Notes under the pieces: model-generated
The model's database searches: none
Told to the model about the DNA's origin: nothing
The model's input: the letters and a program-made list of their open reading frames with translations, nothing else
DNA from: Neisseria subflava
Lineage (GTDB): Bacteria > Pseudomonadota > Gammaproteobacteria > Burkholderiales > Neisseriaceae
Length of the DNA stretch: 64,000 nt
Direction: 5' to 3'
NCBI RefSeq assembly: GCF_024205705.1
Contig: NZ_CP073115.1
Location: 2,356,001 to 2,420,000 of the forward strand
Shown here: positions 27,780-36,075 of the stretch, in pieces
Layout of the letters: each line of letters opens with the position of its first letter
How positions within the stretch are numbered: position 1 is the first letter of the stretch
Made by a program: the position numbers and the translations under genes

Positions 27780-28574
27780 ATGACCGAACAAGACAAACGC
27801 TGGCAGATTCACCGCCATCTCGCCCAGGACACCGACGAGCGCCTGCAGCTGGTCCGCAATGTACCTAAACGCATCATGCTGATTGGTGCCGATGCCGACA
27901 TCAGCCGCAGCCTGCTGGCCGCGCGTTATCCCCACGCCGTGTTTGAAGAATACGATCCGAATGCCGATTTTTTGAAAACCGCCGCAGTCGCGCGCAAAGG
28001 CGGTTTTTGGCAGAAACTGACCGGCAAAACCATTCCGCAGCATTGCCAAGCCCTGACCGCGCCGTTGCCCGAAGCATCCGCCGATATGTTGTGGGCCAAC
28101 CTCAGCCTCAGCCGCGCCGACGATATTTTGCCGGTATTGAAAAACTGGGCCGCTGCTTTGAAAACCGACGGATTATTGTTTTTCACGCACTTTGGCCGCG
28201 ACAGCCTGACCGGGCTGACAAGCCGTCTGAACCATGAAGGCATCGAATGCGAAGCGCCCACGCTGATTGATATGCACGACTTGGGCGATATGCTCGCCGA
28301 CAACGGCTTTTACGATCCGGTAACCGACACGGCCAAGCTTGAGTTGAGCTATAAAAAAGCCGGGACGTTTTGGCAGGACATGGAAACCTTGGGATTGTGG
28401 AATGCGTTGAAGTTCAGCAATCCGCAAGCGGCCAAGGAATGTGTGGATAAGATTTTTGCCAACGAAGGCCGTCTGAACATCACGCTTGAAACCGTGTACG
28501 GTCATGCCGTGAAGAAATTGGTGTTGCCGCAAGGAGAGAACGTGGTGCAGTTTTTCCCGAAACGGCAGGGCTAG
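27780..28574 (+). CDS. bioC: Putative malonyl-ACP O-methyltransferase (BioC-like)
   Basis: BioC methylates malonyl-ACP with SAM so that fatty acid synthase can build pimeloyl-ACP, the substrate of BioH. The product has 264 residues from ATG at 27780; a longer in-frame start at 27672 would overlap bioH. The SAM-binding region is recognisable but not canonical (RIMLIGADADISRSLLAARYP). The class I methyltransferase pattern ADMLWANLSLSRADD, LKNWAAALKTDGLLFFTHFGRDSLTGL is typical of BioC. The function rests on this pattern and on the bioH neighbour. Confidence 0.7.
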   Translation: MTEQDKRWQIHRHLAQDTDERLQLVRNVPKRIMLIGADADISRSLLAARYPHAVFEEYDPNADFLKTAAVARKGGFWQKLTGKTIPQHCQALTAPLPEASADMLWANLSLSRADDILPVLKNWAAALKTDGLLFFTHFGRDSLTGLTSRLNHEGIECEAPTLIDMHDLGDMLADNGFYDPVTDTAKLELSYKKAGTFWQDMETLGLWNALKFSNPQAAKECVDKIFANEGRLNITLETVYGHAVKKLVLPQGENVVQFFPKRQG

Positions 28575-28670
28575 TTTGGGGGTCGTGCCGGTAGGATTTA
28601 CACCGCGATTGCGTATTGTGGAATGCGGTTTGGCGTTTGTATCGATTGCCTGCGCTGATTAATATGTATG

Positions 28671-28706
28671 AAAAAGGCCGTCTGAAAAGTTTTCAGACGG
28701 CCTTTT
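28671..28706. terminator. Bidirectional DUS-pair terminator between bioC and the BolA-family gene
   Basis: AAAAGGCCGTCTGAAAA is repeated inverted with a two-base loop and T-rich flanks on both strands, between convergent genes. Confidence 0.88.
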
Positions 28707-28719
28707 GTTTGATTCCAAA

Positions 28720-28968
28720 TTAAGCCTGTTTGGCCGCCCATTCGGCCGGAGTGGCGGCAACGGAAATCGACAGCGCGTGCAATTCGTTGCTTTCGAGTTG
28801 CGGCTTGAGGCCGTCTTTAATCAGGCGGTGGCGGGCGAGGCGGGCTTTGCCTTCAAATGAGGAGGAAACGATTACGGCGAAGAAGTGATGGCCGTCGCCT
28901 TCAACTTCGACGTGTTCGCAAGGGGTAACACCTTCAATCAGGGTTTTGACTTGTTCGGGTAAAAGCAT
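28720..28968 (-). CDS. ibaG: BolA/IbaG family protein
   Basis: The product has 82 residues. It matches the BolA fold with a loop Cys (TPCEHVEVEGDGHHFFAVIVS), the invariant-type RHRLIKDGL and the C-terminal ALSISVAATPAEW. The short length and CxHVxVEGDGHHF pattern fit the IbaG (YrbA) branch, which partners monothiol glutaredoxins in iron-sulfur trafficking. The start has AAGGAA upstream. No glutaredoxin gene is adjacent. Confidence 0.85.
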   Translation of the reverse strand: MLLPEQVKTLIEGVTPCEHVEVEGDGHHFFAVIVSSSFEGKARLARHRLIKDGLKPQLESNELHALSISVAATPAEWAAKQA

Positions 28969-29030
28969 GGGGGTTCCTTGGGAAATGGTTTGCTTGTAAA
29001 AGAGGGCATTATACCGAATCTTGATAAAAA

Positions 29031-29072
29031 CAGGCCGTCTGAAAAACCAAACTTCGGGTTTCAGACGGCCTC
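29031..29072 (-). terminator. DUS-pair terminator after the FKBP gene
   Basis: AGGCCGTCTGAAA pairs with TTTCAGACGGCCT across a 14-base loop. Confidence 0.7.
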
Positions 29073-29094
29073 GGTCTTTTGAAGCGTCAAATGC

Positions 29095-29421
29095 TTATTC
29101 GTACACTTTCAGCAACTCGACTTCAAAAATCAAGGTTGCGTGCGGAGGAATCACGCCGCCGGCACCGTGTGCGCCGTAGCCCATTTCGGAAGGAATGGTC
29201 AGCTTGCGTTTGCCGCCTTCTTTCATGCCGCCGAAGCCTTCGTCCCAACCTTTAATCACTTGGCCGACGCCCAGAGTGATGGTCAGCGGTTGACGGCGGT
29301 CGAGGCTGGAGTCGAATTTGGTACCGTCTTCCAACCAACCGGTGTAATGTACGGTGATTTCTTTGCCTTTGACGGCTTCTTTGCCGTGGCCTTCTTGCAA
29401 GTCTTCAATAATCAGGCTCAT
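29095..29421 (-). CDS. FKBP-type peptidyl-prolyl cis-trans isomerase
   Basis: The product is a single-domain FKBP of 108 residues, the minimal family length, without a signal peptide and so cytoplasmic. Active-site signatures are VHYTGWLEDGTKFDSS near 25, QVIKGWDEGFGGMKEGGKRKLTIP near 55 and YGAHGAGGVIPPHATLIFEVELL at the end. It catalyses X-Pro bond isomerisation. It is flanked by DUS-pair terminators on both sides, so it is likely monocistronic. Confidence 0.94.
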   Translation of the reverse strand: MSLIIEDLQEGHGKEAVKGKEITVHYTGWLEDGTKFDSSLDRRQPLTITLGVGQVIKGWDEGFGGMKEGGKRKLTIPSEMGYGAHGAGGVIPPHATLIFEVELLKVYE

Positions 29422-29515
29422 GATGTTCCTTTCGGATGTATGGTGAAAATCGGCTCAAGATTACCATATTGTGTGGAATCGTGAAACAAATGCGCCCATA
29501 TGGCCGGCAACAAAA

Positions 29516-29547
29516 AGGCCGTCTGAAACGGATTTTCAGACGGCCTT
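29516..29547 (-). terminator. DUS-pair terminator after ccp
   Basis: AAGGCCGTCTGAAA pairs with TTTCAGACGGCCTT across a four-base loop. Confidence 0.8.
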
Positions 29548-29562
29548 GTTTTATGCTAACCC

Positions 29563-30738
29563 TTATTTGTTGTCAGGTTGGGATTTGACATCGTGGGAGA
29601 CGGGCAGCTCAGGCATGGTTCGGGCAGACTCTGGAACATTGCCGGAGAGGGCTTTCAAGAAGGCAACGATGTTTTCAGTTTCTTCCGGAGCCAGAGTTTT
29701 ACCCAATTGAGCTTTCGCCATGATGTTGACGGCTTTATCCAATTCCCAAACGCTGCCGTTGTGGAAGTATGGGTAGGTGCGCTCAACGTTTCTCAAGCCT
29801 GGAACACGGAAGAAGAATTCGTCTTCGGCTTTTTTGGTTACGTCCGCACGGCCTTTGTCGTGTTTAGGATCGTCGATGTGTTTCCAGTAAGGACCATCCA
29901 CCAAACCGAATTTTTGGAACATGGCACCGCCCAAGTTGACGCCACTGTGACAAGCGATACAGCCGTTGTCCATAAATGCGCGTACGCCTTTGCGTTCTTG
30001 TTCGCTCAGGGCAGATACGTTGCCTTTCAGGTAGTCGTCCCAACGGGTCGGGGTCAGCAGGGTACGTTCAAACGCGCCCAATGCGGTGGTGATGTTTTTG
30101 AAGGAAACCGCGCCGTCTTCAGGGAATGCGGCTTTGAATTTCTCTTGGTATTCAGGAATACCGGCGATTTTGGCAACAGCATCGGCCTCGGTCGCGTTGG
30201 CCATTTCAACAGGGTTGAGCAATGGGCCGCCGGCTTGTTCTTCCACATCGGCTGCACGGCCATCCCAGAATTGGCTGCCCAACAAGGCGGCATTCAGAGC
30301 AGTCGGGGAATTACGGCCGCCGAATTGGCTTTTGTGGCCCGCGCTGGTCGGCATGTTGTCTACGCCGGCAGTTGCCAAGTTGTGGCAAGAGTTACAGCTG
30401 ACGGTGTTGCCTTTGGACAGGCGGTTTTCGTACCAAAGTTGTTGGCCGAGTTTGACCTGTTCTTCGGTAAACGGACGGACTTTTTGCATTTAGGCTAAGT
30501 CAGGCAAAGGTTTGAACGTAGCTTGCGCGCGTTCCAACAGGGCTTTGTCTTCGGCAGAAATATCGGCGGAATTTTGAGGTGCAGAAACGGCGGCGGTGCT
30601 TGCGGCAGCATCGGCAGCGCTCGCGGCAGAAGCCGCTTGAGGGGTTTCGGTTGTTTGAGCCGTTTTCTCGCCGCAGGCGGTCAGCGCGGCAGAAACGGCC
30701 AAAGCCAAAGCGATTTGGTGGAGTTTTAAACGTGGCAT
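29563..30738 (-). pseudogene. ccp: Cytochrome c peroxidase interrupted by an in-frame stop
   Basis: A diheme bacterial cytochrome c peroxidase reduces H2O2 to water in the periplasm. From ATG at 30738 the frame encodes a lipoprotein signal (ALALAVSAALTAC), an Ala-rich linker and FKPLPDLA, then TAA at 30490-30492. It resumes at once in the same frame with MQKVRPFTEEQVKLGQQLWYE and the whole enzyme. Both heme sites are intact (SCNSCHNL and GCIACHSG), as are GGRNSPTALNAA and the C-terminal part. GAA to TAA would explain the stop. Without the signal the restarted 308-residue protein would stay in the cytoplasm and could not receive c-type heme, so function needs readthrough or correction. The upstream FNR-type promoter is intact. 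Confidence 0.85.
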
Positions 30739-30802
30739 AGGAGGGTTCCTTTGTTATGCGTTTGTTATGTCATGGATTGCTGATTGCACCAGCAATATGC
30801 CA

Positions 30803-30844
30803 ACTATAAAAGATAAGGCGGTTTTAATTTTTGTTGTAAATCAA
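30803..30844 (-). promoter_or_regulatory. Class II FNR-type promoter of ccp
   Basis: TTGTTGTAAATCAA at 30831-30844 matches the FNR box TTGATNNNNATCAA at 9 of 10 positions. On the minus strand TATAGT (30808-30803) is a good -10. The box centre lies about 41.5 bases from the predicted start, the classical position for FNR activation. FNR control of ccp is known in pathogenic Neisseria. Confidence 0.65.
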
Positions 30845-30939
30845 CCTTTTAAATTTGATAAATTTTGAAAATATAACTGATAGAGAATTTTATACTATGG
30901 AACTTTTTTATTATTTATTTACAATTAGTTACTGTTTTT

Positions 30940-30976
30940 AAGGCCGTCTGAAAAAATAAAATTCAGACGGCCTTTT
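30940..30976. terminator. DUS-pair hairpin between divergent ccp and efeU
   Basis: AAGGCCGTCTGAA pairs with TTCAGACGGCCTT with T-rich flanks. It sits upstream of both genes, where no transcript obviously needs terminating, so it may insulate the two promoters or serve mainly in DNA uptake. The rest of the 380-bp gap (30739-31118) is AT-rich and holds only the two promoters listed. Confidence 0.55.
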
Positions 30977-31053
30977 AGTTTTTATTGATTACGTTCGTTA
31001 TTTTCTTTTAAAAAATCTTAATAAATATAGGGTTATTAAAAATGAAAATAATT

Positions 31054-31081
31054 TGCGTTATTAAGCGTAAAGCGTTATAAA
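31054..31081 (+). promoter_or_regulatory. Possible efeUOB promoter with GCGTTA direct repeats
   Basis: TTGCGT, 16 bases, then TATAAA lies about 40 bases before efeU. GCGTTA occurs three times on the same strand (31055, 31072, 31083), over and next to this promoter. No convincing Fur box is visible. Confidence 0.35.
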
Positions 31082-31118
31082 TGCGTTAACAGATAAACGT
31101 TTCACTTTAGAGTTTTTT

Positions 31119-31943
31119 ATGCTGATTGCTTTATTGATTATGCTACGCGAGGGCATCGAAGCTGCCCTGATCGTCGGCATTGTTGCCAGTTTTTTGAAAC
31201 AGTCGGGACACAGCGAGCTGATGCCGAAGGTTTGGCTGGGCGTGTTTTTGGCTGCGGCCATGTGTTTGGGTATCGGTTACGGCATTCATTCCGTTACGGG
31301 CGAGATTCCGCAAAAAGAACAGGAATTGGTGGTCGGCGTTATCGGCCTGGTGGCTGTGGCGATGTTGACGTACATGATTTTGTGGATGAAAAAGGCCGCA
31401 CGTTCGATGAAACAGCATCTTCAGGATTCTGTTCAGTCGGCCTTGAACCACGGCAGCGGCCAGGGCTGGGCCTTGGTCGGCATGGCGTTTTTGGCCGTGG
31501 CGCGCGAAGGTTTGGAAAGCGTGTTTTTCCTGCTTGCCGTGTTCCAGCAAAGCCCGACATGGTCTATGCCGATAGGCGCGGTGTTGGGGCTGTTGGCGGC
31601 GGTTGTCATCGGTACGCTGATTTATCAGGGCGGTATGCGCCTGAACTTGGCGAAGTTTTTCCGTTGGACGGGCGCGTTTTTGATTGTGGTGGCGGCCGGT
31701 CTGCTGGCCGGTTCGTTTCGCGCGCTGCATGAGGCAGGCGTATGGAATGCGATGCAGGACATCGCTTTCGACACCTCGAAATATTTGCATGAAGACAGCC
31801 CTTTAGGCGTGCTGCTCGGCGGTTTCTTCGGCTATACCGACCATCCGACCGAAGGCGAAGTCCTGATTTGGCTGCTGTATCTGGTTCCCGTCATGATTTG
31901 GTTTTTGCGCGGCAGCGCGCCGGCAAAAACGTTAACTAAATAA
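31119..31943 (+). CDS. efeU: FTR1-family ferrous iron permease EfeU
   Basis: EfeU is the inner-membrane permease of the EfeUOB iron importer. The product has 274 residues with about seven membrane segments. Both REXXE iron-ligand motifs of the FTR1 family are present: REGIE at residues 10-14 and REGLE near 128, each in a hydrophobic helix. It is the first gene of an operon; efeO starts 12 bp after its stop. The frame is intact, unlike the frameshifted efeU of some laboratory E. coli. Confidence 0.94.
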   Translation: MLIALLIMLREGIEAALIVGIVASFLKQSGHSELMPKVWLGVFLAAAMCLGIGYGIHSVTGEIPQKEQELVVGVIGLVAVAMLTYMILWMKKAARSMKQHLQDSVQSALNHGSGQGWALVGMAFLAVAREGLESVFFLLAVFQQSPTWSMPIGAVLGLLAAVVIGTLIYQGGMRLNLAKFFRWTGAFLIVVAAGLLAGSFRALHEAGVWNAMQDIAFDTSKYLHEDSPLGVLLGGFFGYTDHPTEGEVLIWLLYLVPVMIWFLRGSAPAKTLTK

Positions 31944-31955
31944 GAAGGAAGTAAA

Positions 31956-33122
31956 ATGAAAAAATTTAATCTGACTGCTTTGTCTGTAATGCTGGCTCTG
32001 GGTTTGACCGCGTGTCAGCCGCCTGAAGCCGAAAAAGCCGCGCCTGCCGCTTCAGGCGCATCCGCTGCCGCCAATGCCGATGGTTCGGTCAATATCGGTG
32101 TGAACGATACTGCCTGCGAACCGATGGAATTGACCGTCCCCAGCGGCCAAGTCGTGTTCAACATTAAAAACGACAGCGGCCGCAAGCTGGAATGGGAAAT
32201 CCTGAAAGGCGTGATGGTGGTGGACGAACGTGAAAACATTGCCCCGGGTTTATCCGACAAAATGACCGTTACCCTGCTGCCGGGCGAATATGAAATGACT
32301 TGCGGCCTGTTGACCAATCCGCGCGGTAAGCTGATTGTTACCGACAGCGGCTTCAAAGACACTGCCAACGAAGCGGATTTGGAAAAACTGTCCCAACCGC
32401 TCGCCGACTATAAAGCTTACGTTCAAGGCGAGGTTAAAGAGCTGGTGGCGAAAACCAAAACCTTTACCGAAGCCGTCAAAGCCGGAGACATTGAAAAGGC
32501 CAAATCCCTGTTTGCCGCCACCCGCGTCCATTACGAACGTATCGAACCGATTGCCGAGCTTTTCAGCGAACTCGACCCCGTCATCGATGCGCGTGAAGAC
32601 GACTTCAAAGACGGTGCGAAAGATGCCGGGTTTACCGGCTTCCACCGTATCGAACACGCCCTTTGGGTAGAAAAAGACGTTTCCGGCGTGAAGGAAATTG
32701 CAGCGAAACTGATGACCGATGTCGAAGCCCTGCAAAAAGAAATCGACGCATTAGCGTTCCCTCCGGGTAAGGTGGTCGGCGGCGCGTCCGAACTGATTGA
32801 AGAAGTAGCGGGCAGTAAAATCAGCGGCGAAGAAGACCGTTACAGTCATACCGACCTGAGCGACTTCCAAGCCAATGTGGAAGGCTCCAAAAAAATCGTT
32901 GATTTGTTCCGTCCGCTGATTGAAGCCAAAGACAAAGCGTTGTTGGAAAAAACCGATGCCAACTTCAAACAGGTTGAAGACATTTTGGCGAAATACAAAA
33001 AACAAGACGGCTTCGAGCTGTACGACAAACTGAGCGAAGAAGACCGTAAAGCCCTGCAGGCGCCGATTAATGCCTTGGCAGAAGATTTGGCCAAACTGCG
33101 CGGCATTTTGGGTTTGAAATAA
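31956..33122 (+). CDS. efeO: EfeO iron-uptake protein (cupredoxin plus M75 domain)
   Basis: The product has 388 residues. A lipoprotein signal (ALGLTAC, lipidated Cys20) suggests membrane anchoring. Residues 45-130 form a cupredoxin-like domain (TACEPMELTVPSGQVVFNIKN, then YEMTCGLL) that may bind Cu or Fe. Residues 145-388 are the M75/imelysin-type domain with the HXXE metal motif in FHRIEHALW near 230. It delivers iron to EfeU. AAGGAAG precedes the start. A DUS hairpin separates it from efeB. Confidence 0.93.
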   Translation: MKKFNLTALSVMLALGLTACQPPEAEKAAPAASGASAAANADGSVNIGVNDTACEPMELTVPSGQVVFNIKNDSGRKLEWEILKGVMVVDERENIAPGLSDKMTVTLLPGEYEMTCGLLTNPRGKLIVTDSGFKDTANEADLEKLSQPLADYKAYVQGEVKELVAKTKTFTEAVKAGDIEKAKSLFAATRVHYERIEPIAELFSELDPVIDAREDDFKDGAKDAGFTGFHRIEHALWVEKDVSGVKEIAAKLMTDVEALQKEIDALAFPPGKVVGGASELIEEVAGSKISGEEDRYSHTDLSDFQANVEGSKKIVDLFRPLIEAKDKALLEKTDANFKQVEDILAKYKKQDGFELYDKLSEEDRKALQAPINALAEDLAKLRGILGLK

Positions 33123-33134
33123 GATAACGCGTTT

Positions 33135-33168
33135 TCAGACGGCCTTTGGATATTGAAAGGCCGTCTAA
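33135..33168 (+). terminator. DUS-type hairpin between efeO and efeB
   Basis: AGACGGCCTTT pairs with AAAGGCCGTCT. The downstream T run is weak, so it may attenuate rather than stop transcription into efeB. Confidence 0.5.
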
Positions 33169-33256
33169 ATCTTATTGTCGCTCACACAAATATGCTTGAA
33201 AACCGACCTTACTTCACACGATTGCAATCTTTCCGTTCCCTGCCAAGGAGCAGACC

Positions 33257-34522
33257 ATGAGCCAAAACAAACAACCGGCACAACCCGAAAAACGAACCCT
33301 TTTCAAAACTGCCCTTGCCGCCGGCGCCATCGGCGTTGCCGGTTATTTTGCCGGTAAAAAACAAGGCGAATCCGCCGCCGAGACCCAAAACAACCAACAT
33401 TCCGAGCTGGCCTATCCGTGTTACGGCGAGCATCAGGCAGGCATCGTTACGCCACACCAGCTCTTCGGCATCATGTGTGCCTTTGATGTTACCGCCAAAG
33501 ACGCCAAACAACTTGAAAACCTGTTCCGCGCCCTGACCGCCCGCATCGAATTCCTCACCCAAGGCGGCGAATACCAAGACGGCGACGACAAACTCCCGCC
33601 TGCAGGCAGCGGCATTCTCGGCAAACAATTCCGTCCCGACGGGCTGACAGTTACCGTCGGCGTCGGCAGCAGCCTTTTTGACGACCGCTTCGGCCTCAAA
33701 GACAAAAAGCCGAAACACCTGCAGGAAATGCGCGACTTCCCCAACGACAAACTCCAAAAATCTTGGTGCGACGGCGACCTCAGCCTGCAAATTTGCGCGT
33801 TTTCCCCCGAAACCTGCCAAGCCGCCCTGCGCGACATCATCAAAAATACCGCCCAGTTCGCCGTGATCCGTTGGAGCATAGACGGTTGGCTCCCTAAAGC
33901 CGAACCCGGCGCCATTGCCGCGCGCAACCTTTTAGGTTTCCGCGACGGCTCCGGCAATCCAAAAGTCGAAGATCCCAAAGTCGCCGATCAAGTCCTGTGG
34001 ACGGGCGTTGCCGCCAACAGCTTGGACGAACCGGCATGGACGAAAAACGGCAGCTATCAGGCCGTCCGCCTCATCCGCCACTTTGTCGAGTTTTGGGACC
34101 GCACCCCAATGCAGGAACAAACCGATATTTTCGGTCGGCGCAAATACAGCGGCGCGCCCATGGACGGTAAAAAAGAGGGCGACACCGCCGATTTTGCCAA
34201 AGACCCAGACGGCAAAATCACGCCCAAAGACAGCCATATGCGCATTGCCAATCCGCGCGATCCTGAGTTCATGAAAAAACACCTGCTCTACCGCCGCGCC
34301 TTCAACTACTCGCGCGGCCTAGCCGCCAACGGCCAACTCGATGTCGGCTTGGTGTTCATCTGCTATCAGGCCAACCTTGCCGACGGCTTCATCTTCGTGC
34401 AAAACCTGCTCAACGGCGAGCCGCTGGAGGAATACATCAGCCCGTTTGGCGGTGGCTATTTCTTCGTTCTGCCGGGTGTCGAAAAAGGCAGCTTCCTCGG
34501 CAAAGAGCTTTTAGGCATATAA
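33257..34522 (+). CDS. efeB: EfeB Dyp-type heme peroxidase
   Basis: EfeB is a periplasmic heme peroxidase of the DyP family that works with EfeUO, proposed to oxidise ferrous iron or release iron from heme. The product has 421 residues. The N-terminus resembles a Tat signal but has KR instead of RR (EKRTLFKTALAAGAIG). The DyP signature GFRDGSGNPK with the catalytic Asp is near residue 228, and the proximal heme His is in DSHMRIANPR near 326. AAGGAG precedes the start 134 bp after efeO. Confidence 0.93.
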   Translation: MSQNKQPAQPEKRTLFKTALAAGAIGVAGYFAGKKQGESAAETQNNQHSELAYPCYGEHQAGIVTPHQLFGIMCAFDVTAKDAKQLENLFRALTARIEFLTQGGEYQDGDDKLPPAGSGILGKQFRPDGLTVTVGVGSSLFDDRFGLKDKKPKHLQEMRDFPNDKLQKSWCDGDLSLQICAFSPETCQAALRDIIKNTAQFAVIRWSIDGWLPKAEPGAIAARNLLGFRDGSGNPKVEDPKVADQVLWTGVAANSLDEPAWTKNGSYQAVRLIRHFVEFWDRTPMQEQTDIFGRRKYSGAPMDGKKEGDTADFAKDPDGKITPKDSHMRIANPRDPEFMKKHLLYRRAFNYSRGLAANGQLDVGLVFICYQANLADGFIFVQNLLNGEPLEEYISPFGGGYFFVLPGVEKGSFLGKELLGI

Positions 34523-34545
34523 ATCCGCTGATGGTTTGAATAGAT

Positions 34546-34590
34546 AAAAAGGCCGTCTGAAACCTGATTTCCAGATTTCAGACGGCCTGA
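34546..34590. terminator. Bidirectional DUS-pair terminator between efeB and pncC
   Basis: AGGCCGTCTGAAA pairs with TTTCAGACGGCCT, with A/T runs outside, between convergent genes. Confidence 0.82.
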
Positions 34591-34600
34591 GTTTTTTCTA

Positions 34601-35068
34601 TCAAACCAAATGTTCCGCCAAGAAAGCCAATGCATATTCGACGGCTTGCGCCCTTACTGCTTCACGGTCGCCTGTGAAAAGCGCGGTTTGCTCAAACGAA
34701 CCTTCGGGCGTGGCCAGGCCGAACCAGACTGTGCCGACCGGTTTGGCCGCGCTGCCGCCGCTAGGGCCGGCGATGCCGGAAATACTCAAGGCGTAATCCG
34801 CTTGTGCCACGGCTTTTGCGCCGCGTGCCATTTCATAGACGGTCTCGCGGCTGACCGCACCGTGTTTCAGCAAGGTGTCAGGCATGACGCCGAGGCGGTC
34901 TTGTTTGGCTTGGTTGCTGTATGTGACGAAGCTTTGATGAAACCATTGCGAGCTGCCGGAGAGTGAGGTCAGCGCACCTGCAAGCAGGCCGCCGGTGCAG
35001 GACTCGGCGCAGGTAACGGTTTGACGGCGGCTGGTCAGGTGTTCGGCGATGGTTTGCAGATGGGACAT
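34601..35068 (-). CDS. pncC: Nicotinamide-nucleotide amidohydrolase (CinA C-terminal domain)
   Basis: PncC deamidates NMN to nicotinate mononucleotide, recycling pyridine nucleotide formed by DNA ligase. The product has 155 residues and is a stand-alone CinA C-terminal domain: TCAESCTGGLLAGALTSLSGSS near 18, FVTYSNQAKQDRLGV near 48, and ISGIAGPSGGSAAKPVGTVWFGL near 95. It adds a salvage step to the NAD genes elsewhere in the window. Confidence 0.92.
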   Translation of the reverse strand: MSHLQTIAEHLTSRRQTVTCAESCTGGLLAGALTSLSGSSQWFHQSFVTYSNQAKQDRLGVMPDTLLKHGAVSRETVYEMARGAKAVAQADYALSISGIAGPSGGSAAKPVGTVWFGLATPEGSFEQTALFTGDREAVRAQAVEYALAFLAEHLV

Positions 35069-35190
35069 GGCGGCTCCTTATGTAAAAGGGTGAGATTTAG
35101 GTGAAAGTTTAACCTGCTTATGTTTCAGAGAGGCTTAAGATGTAAGAAATTCTAGCATTTTTTTTTCAGTATTCGAAAAACAATAATACC

Positions 35191-35586
35191 ATGAACATCC
35201 ACAAAAATACCCACACCTCACCTCACCTCACCAACGTCAAGCCGTTTGACGAGCCTATATACAGAATAAAATCACTGTTACTTATCTGTCCCGATAATAC
35301 CAAAGCAGCGTAACCATCTACCGTACCCTTACTATTTACACCACAAAACAGCACCAACAATCAATTCAAACAAGAAAAATACGATATAAAGCGGTTAGCT
35401 AAAGTTGAGAAAACTATCGAGGAAAAACTTAAAAAACAGGCCAAACTCCATAACAAATACTATCCTAAAGAAATGGTGAAACACCAAATGGCTGCCTTTA
35501 TTGCAAAATCAAAAATAACCGATCCAAAGGATTATCTATTTATCGTTATTGATGATAATTCTCGAAAACTGTATGTGGCTATTTAA
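35191..35586 (+). pseudogene. Unrecognised decayed reading frame with one in-frame stop
   Basis: From ATG 35191 the frame reads MNIHKNTHTSPHLTNVKPFD and so on to TAA at 35311-35313. It then stays open for 90 codons to TAA at 35584, ending PKDYLFIVIDDNSRKLYVAI. The C-terminal half is Lys-rich and protein-like (EKTIEEKLKKQAKLHNKYYP). The region is AT-rich compared with neighbours and has no clear ribosome site. It may be the end of a transferred gene. I recognise no family. Confidence 0.35.
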
Positions 35587-35908
35587 CTAACCGTACTTCA
35601 GCCAAGACAGGCTGCGATATTATTGGACTGCTGTCCGTATACTAAGTGTACCTACTCGGATAACGACATGGAATATCACAGCAATGCGCTGCAGCAGTTG
35701 CCTGTGTGTAGAACAACATCGGCTAGAAATTTACCCTCTTCGCCCGACCACAGACTAATGATAAGACCCGTACCCTAATGATAATGTGTCATGATAATTT
35801 TTCGTTTAGGGATTCGGAACACTGACAAAAAGAACAGTACCACTTTGTAAAATTTTATAATATGGTAAAGCTTGAAAGGTGGTACGCCATTTAGAGGTCT
35901 TATAGTCT
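35587..35908. other. Gene-free stretch of probable mobile-element debris
   Basis: No convincing reading frame, promoter or known repeat is visible. Codon-like fragments occur but do not form a gene. It lies between the decayed frame and an IS end remnant. Confidence 0.4.
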
Positions 35909-36034
35909 GAGACCTTTGCAAAATTCCTTTTCCCCCGACAGCCGAGATCCAAACAAAGATTTTCGGCTGTTTTTGTTTCAAATATCCACTGATTCTACCC
36001 AAATCCCCCTTAATCCCCTTGAATACCTGATTAG
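35909..36034. mobile_element. Solo end fragment of an IS1106-like element
   Basis: It begins with GAGACCTTTGCAAAATTCC and follows the left, non-coding end of the intact IS at 21497 for about 120 bases up to ACCTGATTA, where similarity stops. There is no transposase part. Confidence 0.8.
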
Positions 36035-36075
36035 AGACCTTTATTAATCTTTATTTATTTCATAAAGTTATCTAT

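Noticed and set aside
29563..30489. A separate cytoplasmic peroxidase gene starting at 30489
   Set aside because: The ATG follows directly after an in-frame stop of the lipoprotein signal frame, has no ribosome site, and a c-type heme protein without export makes no sense. A single interrupted gene is simpler.
31030..31060. Possible Fur box upstream of efeU
   Set aside because: The best alignment to the 19-base consensus gives about 11 matches in a very AT-rich stretch, no better than chance.
35775..36002. A 75-codon minus-strand ORF
   Set aside because: It covers the non-coding end of an IS1106-like remnant and has no ribosome site or family resemblance.
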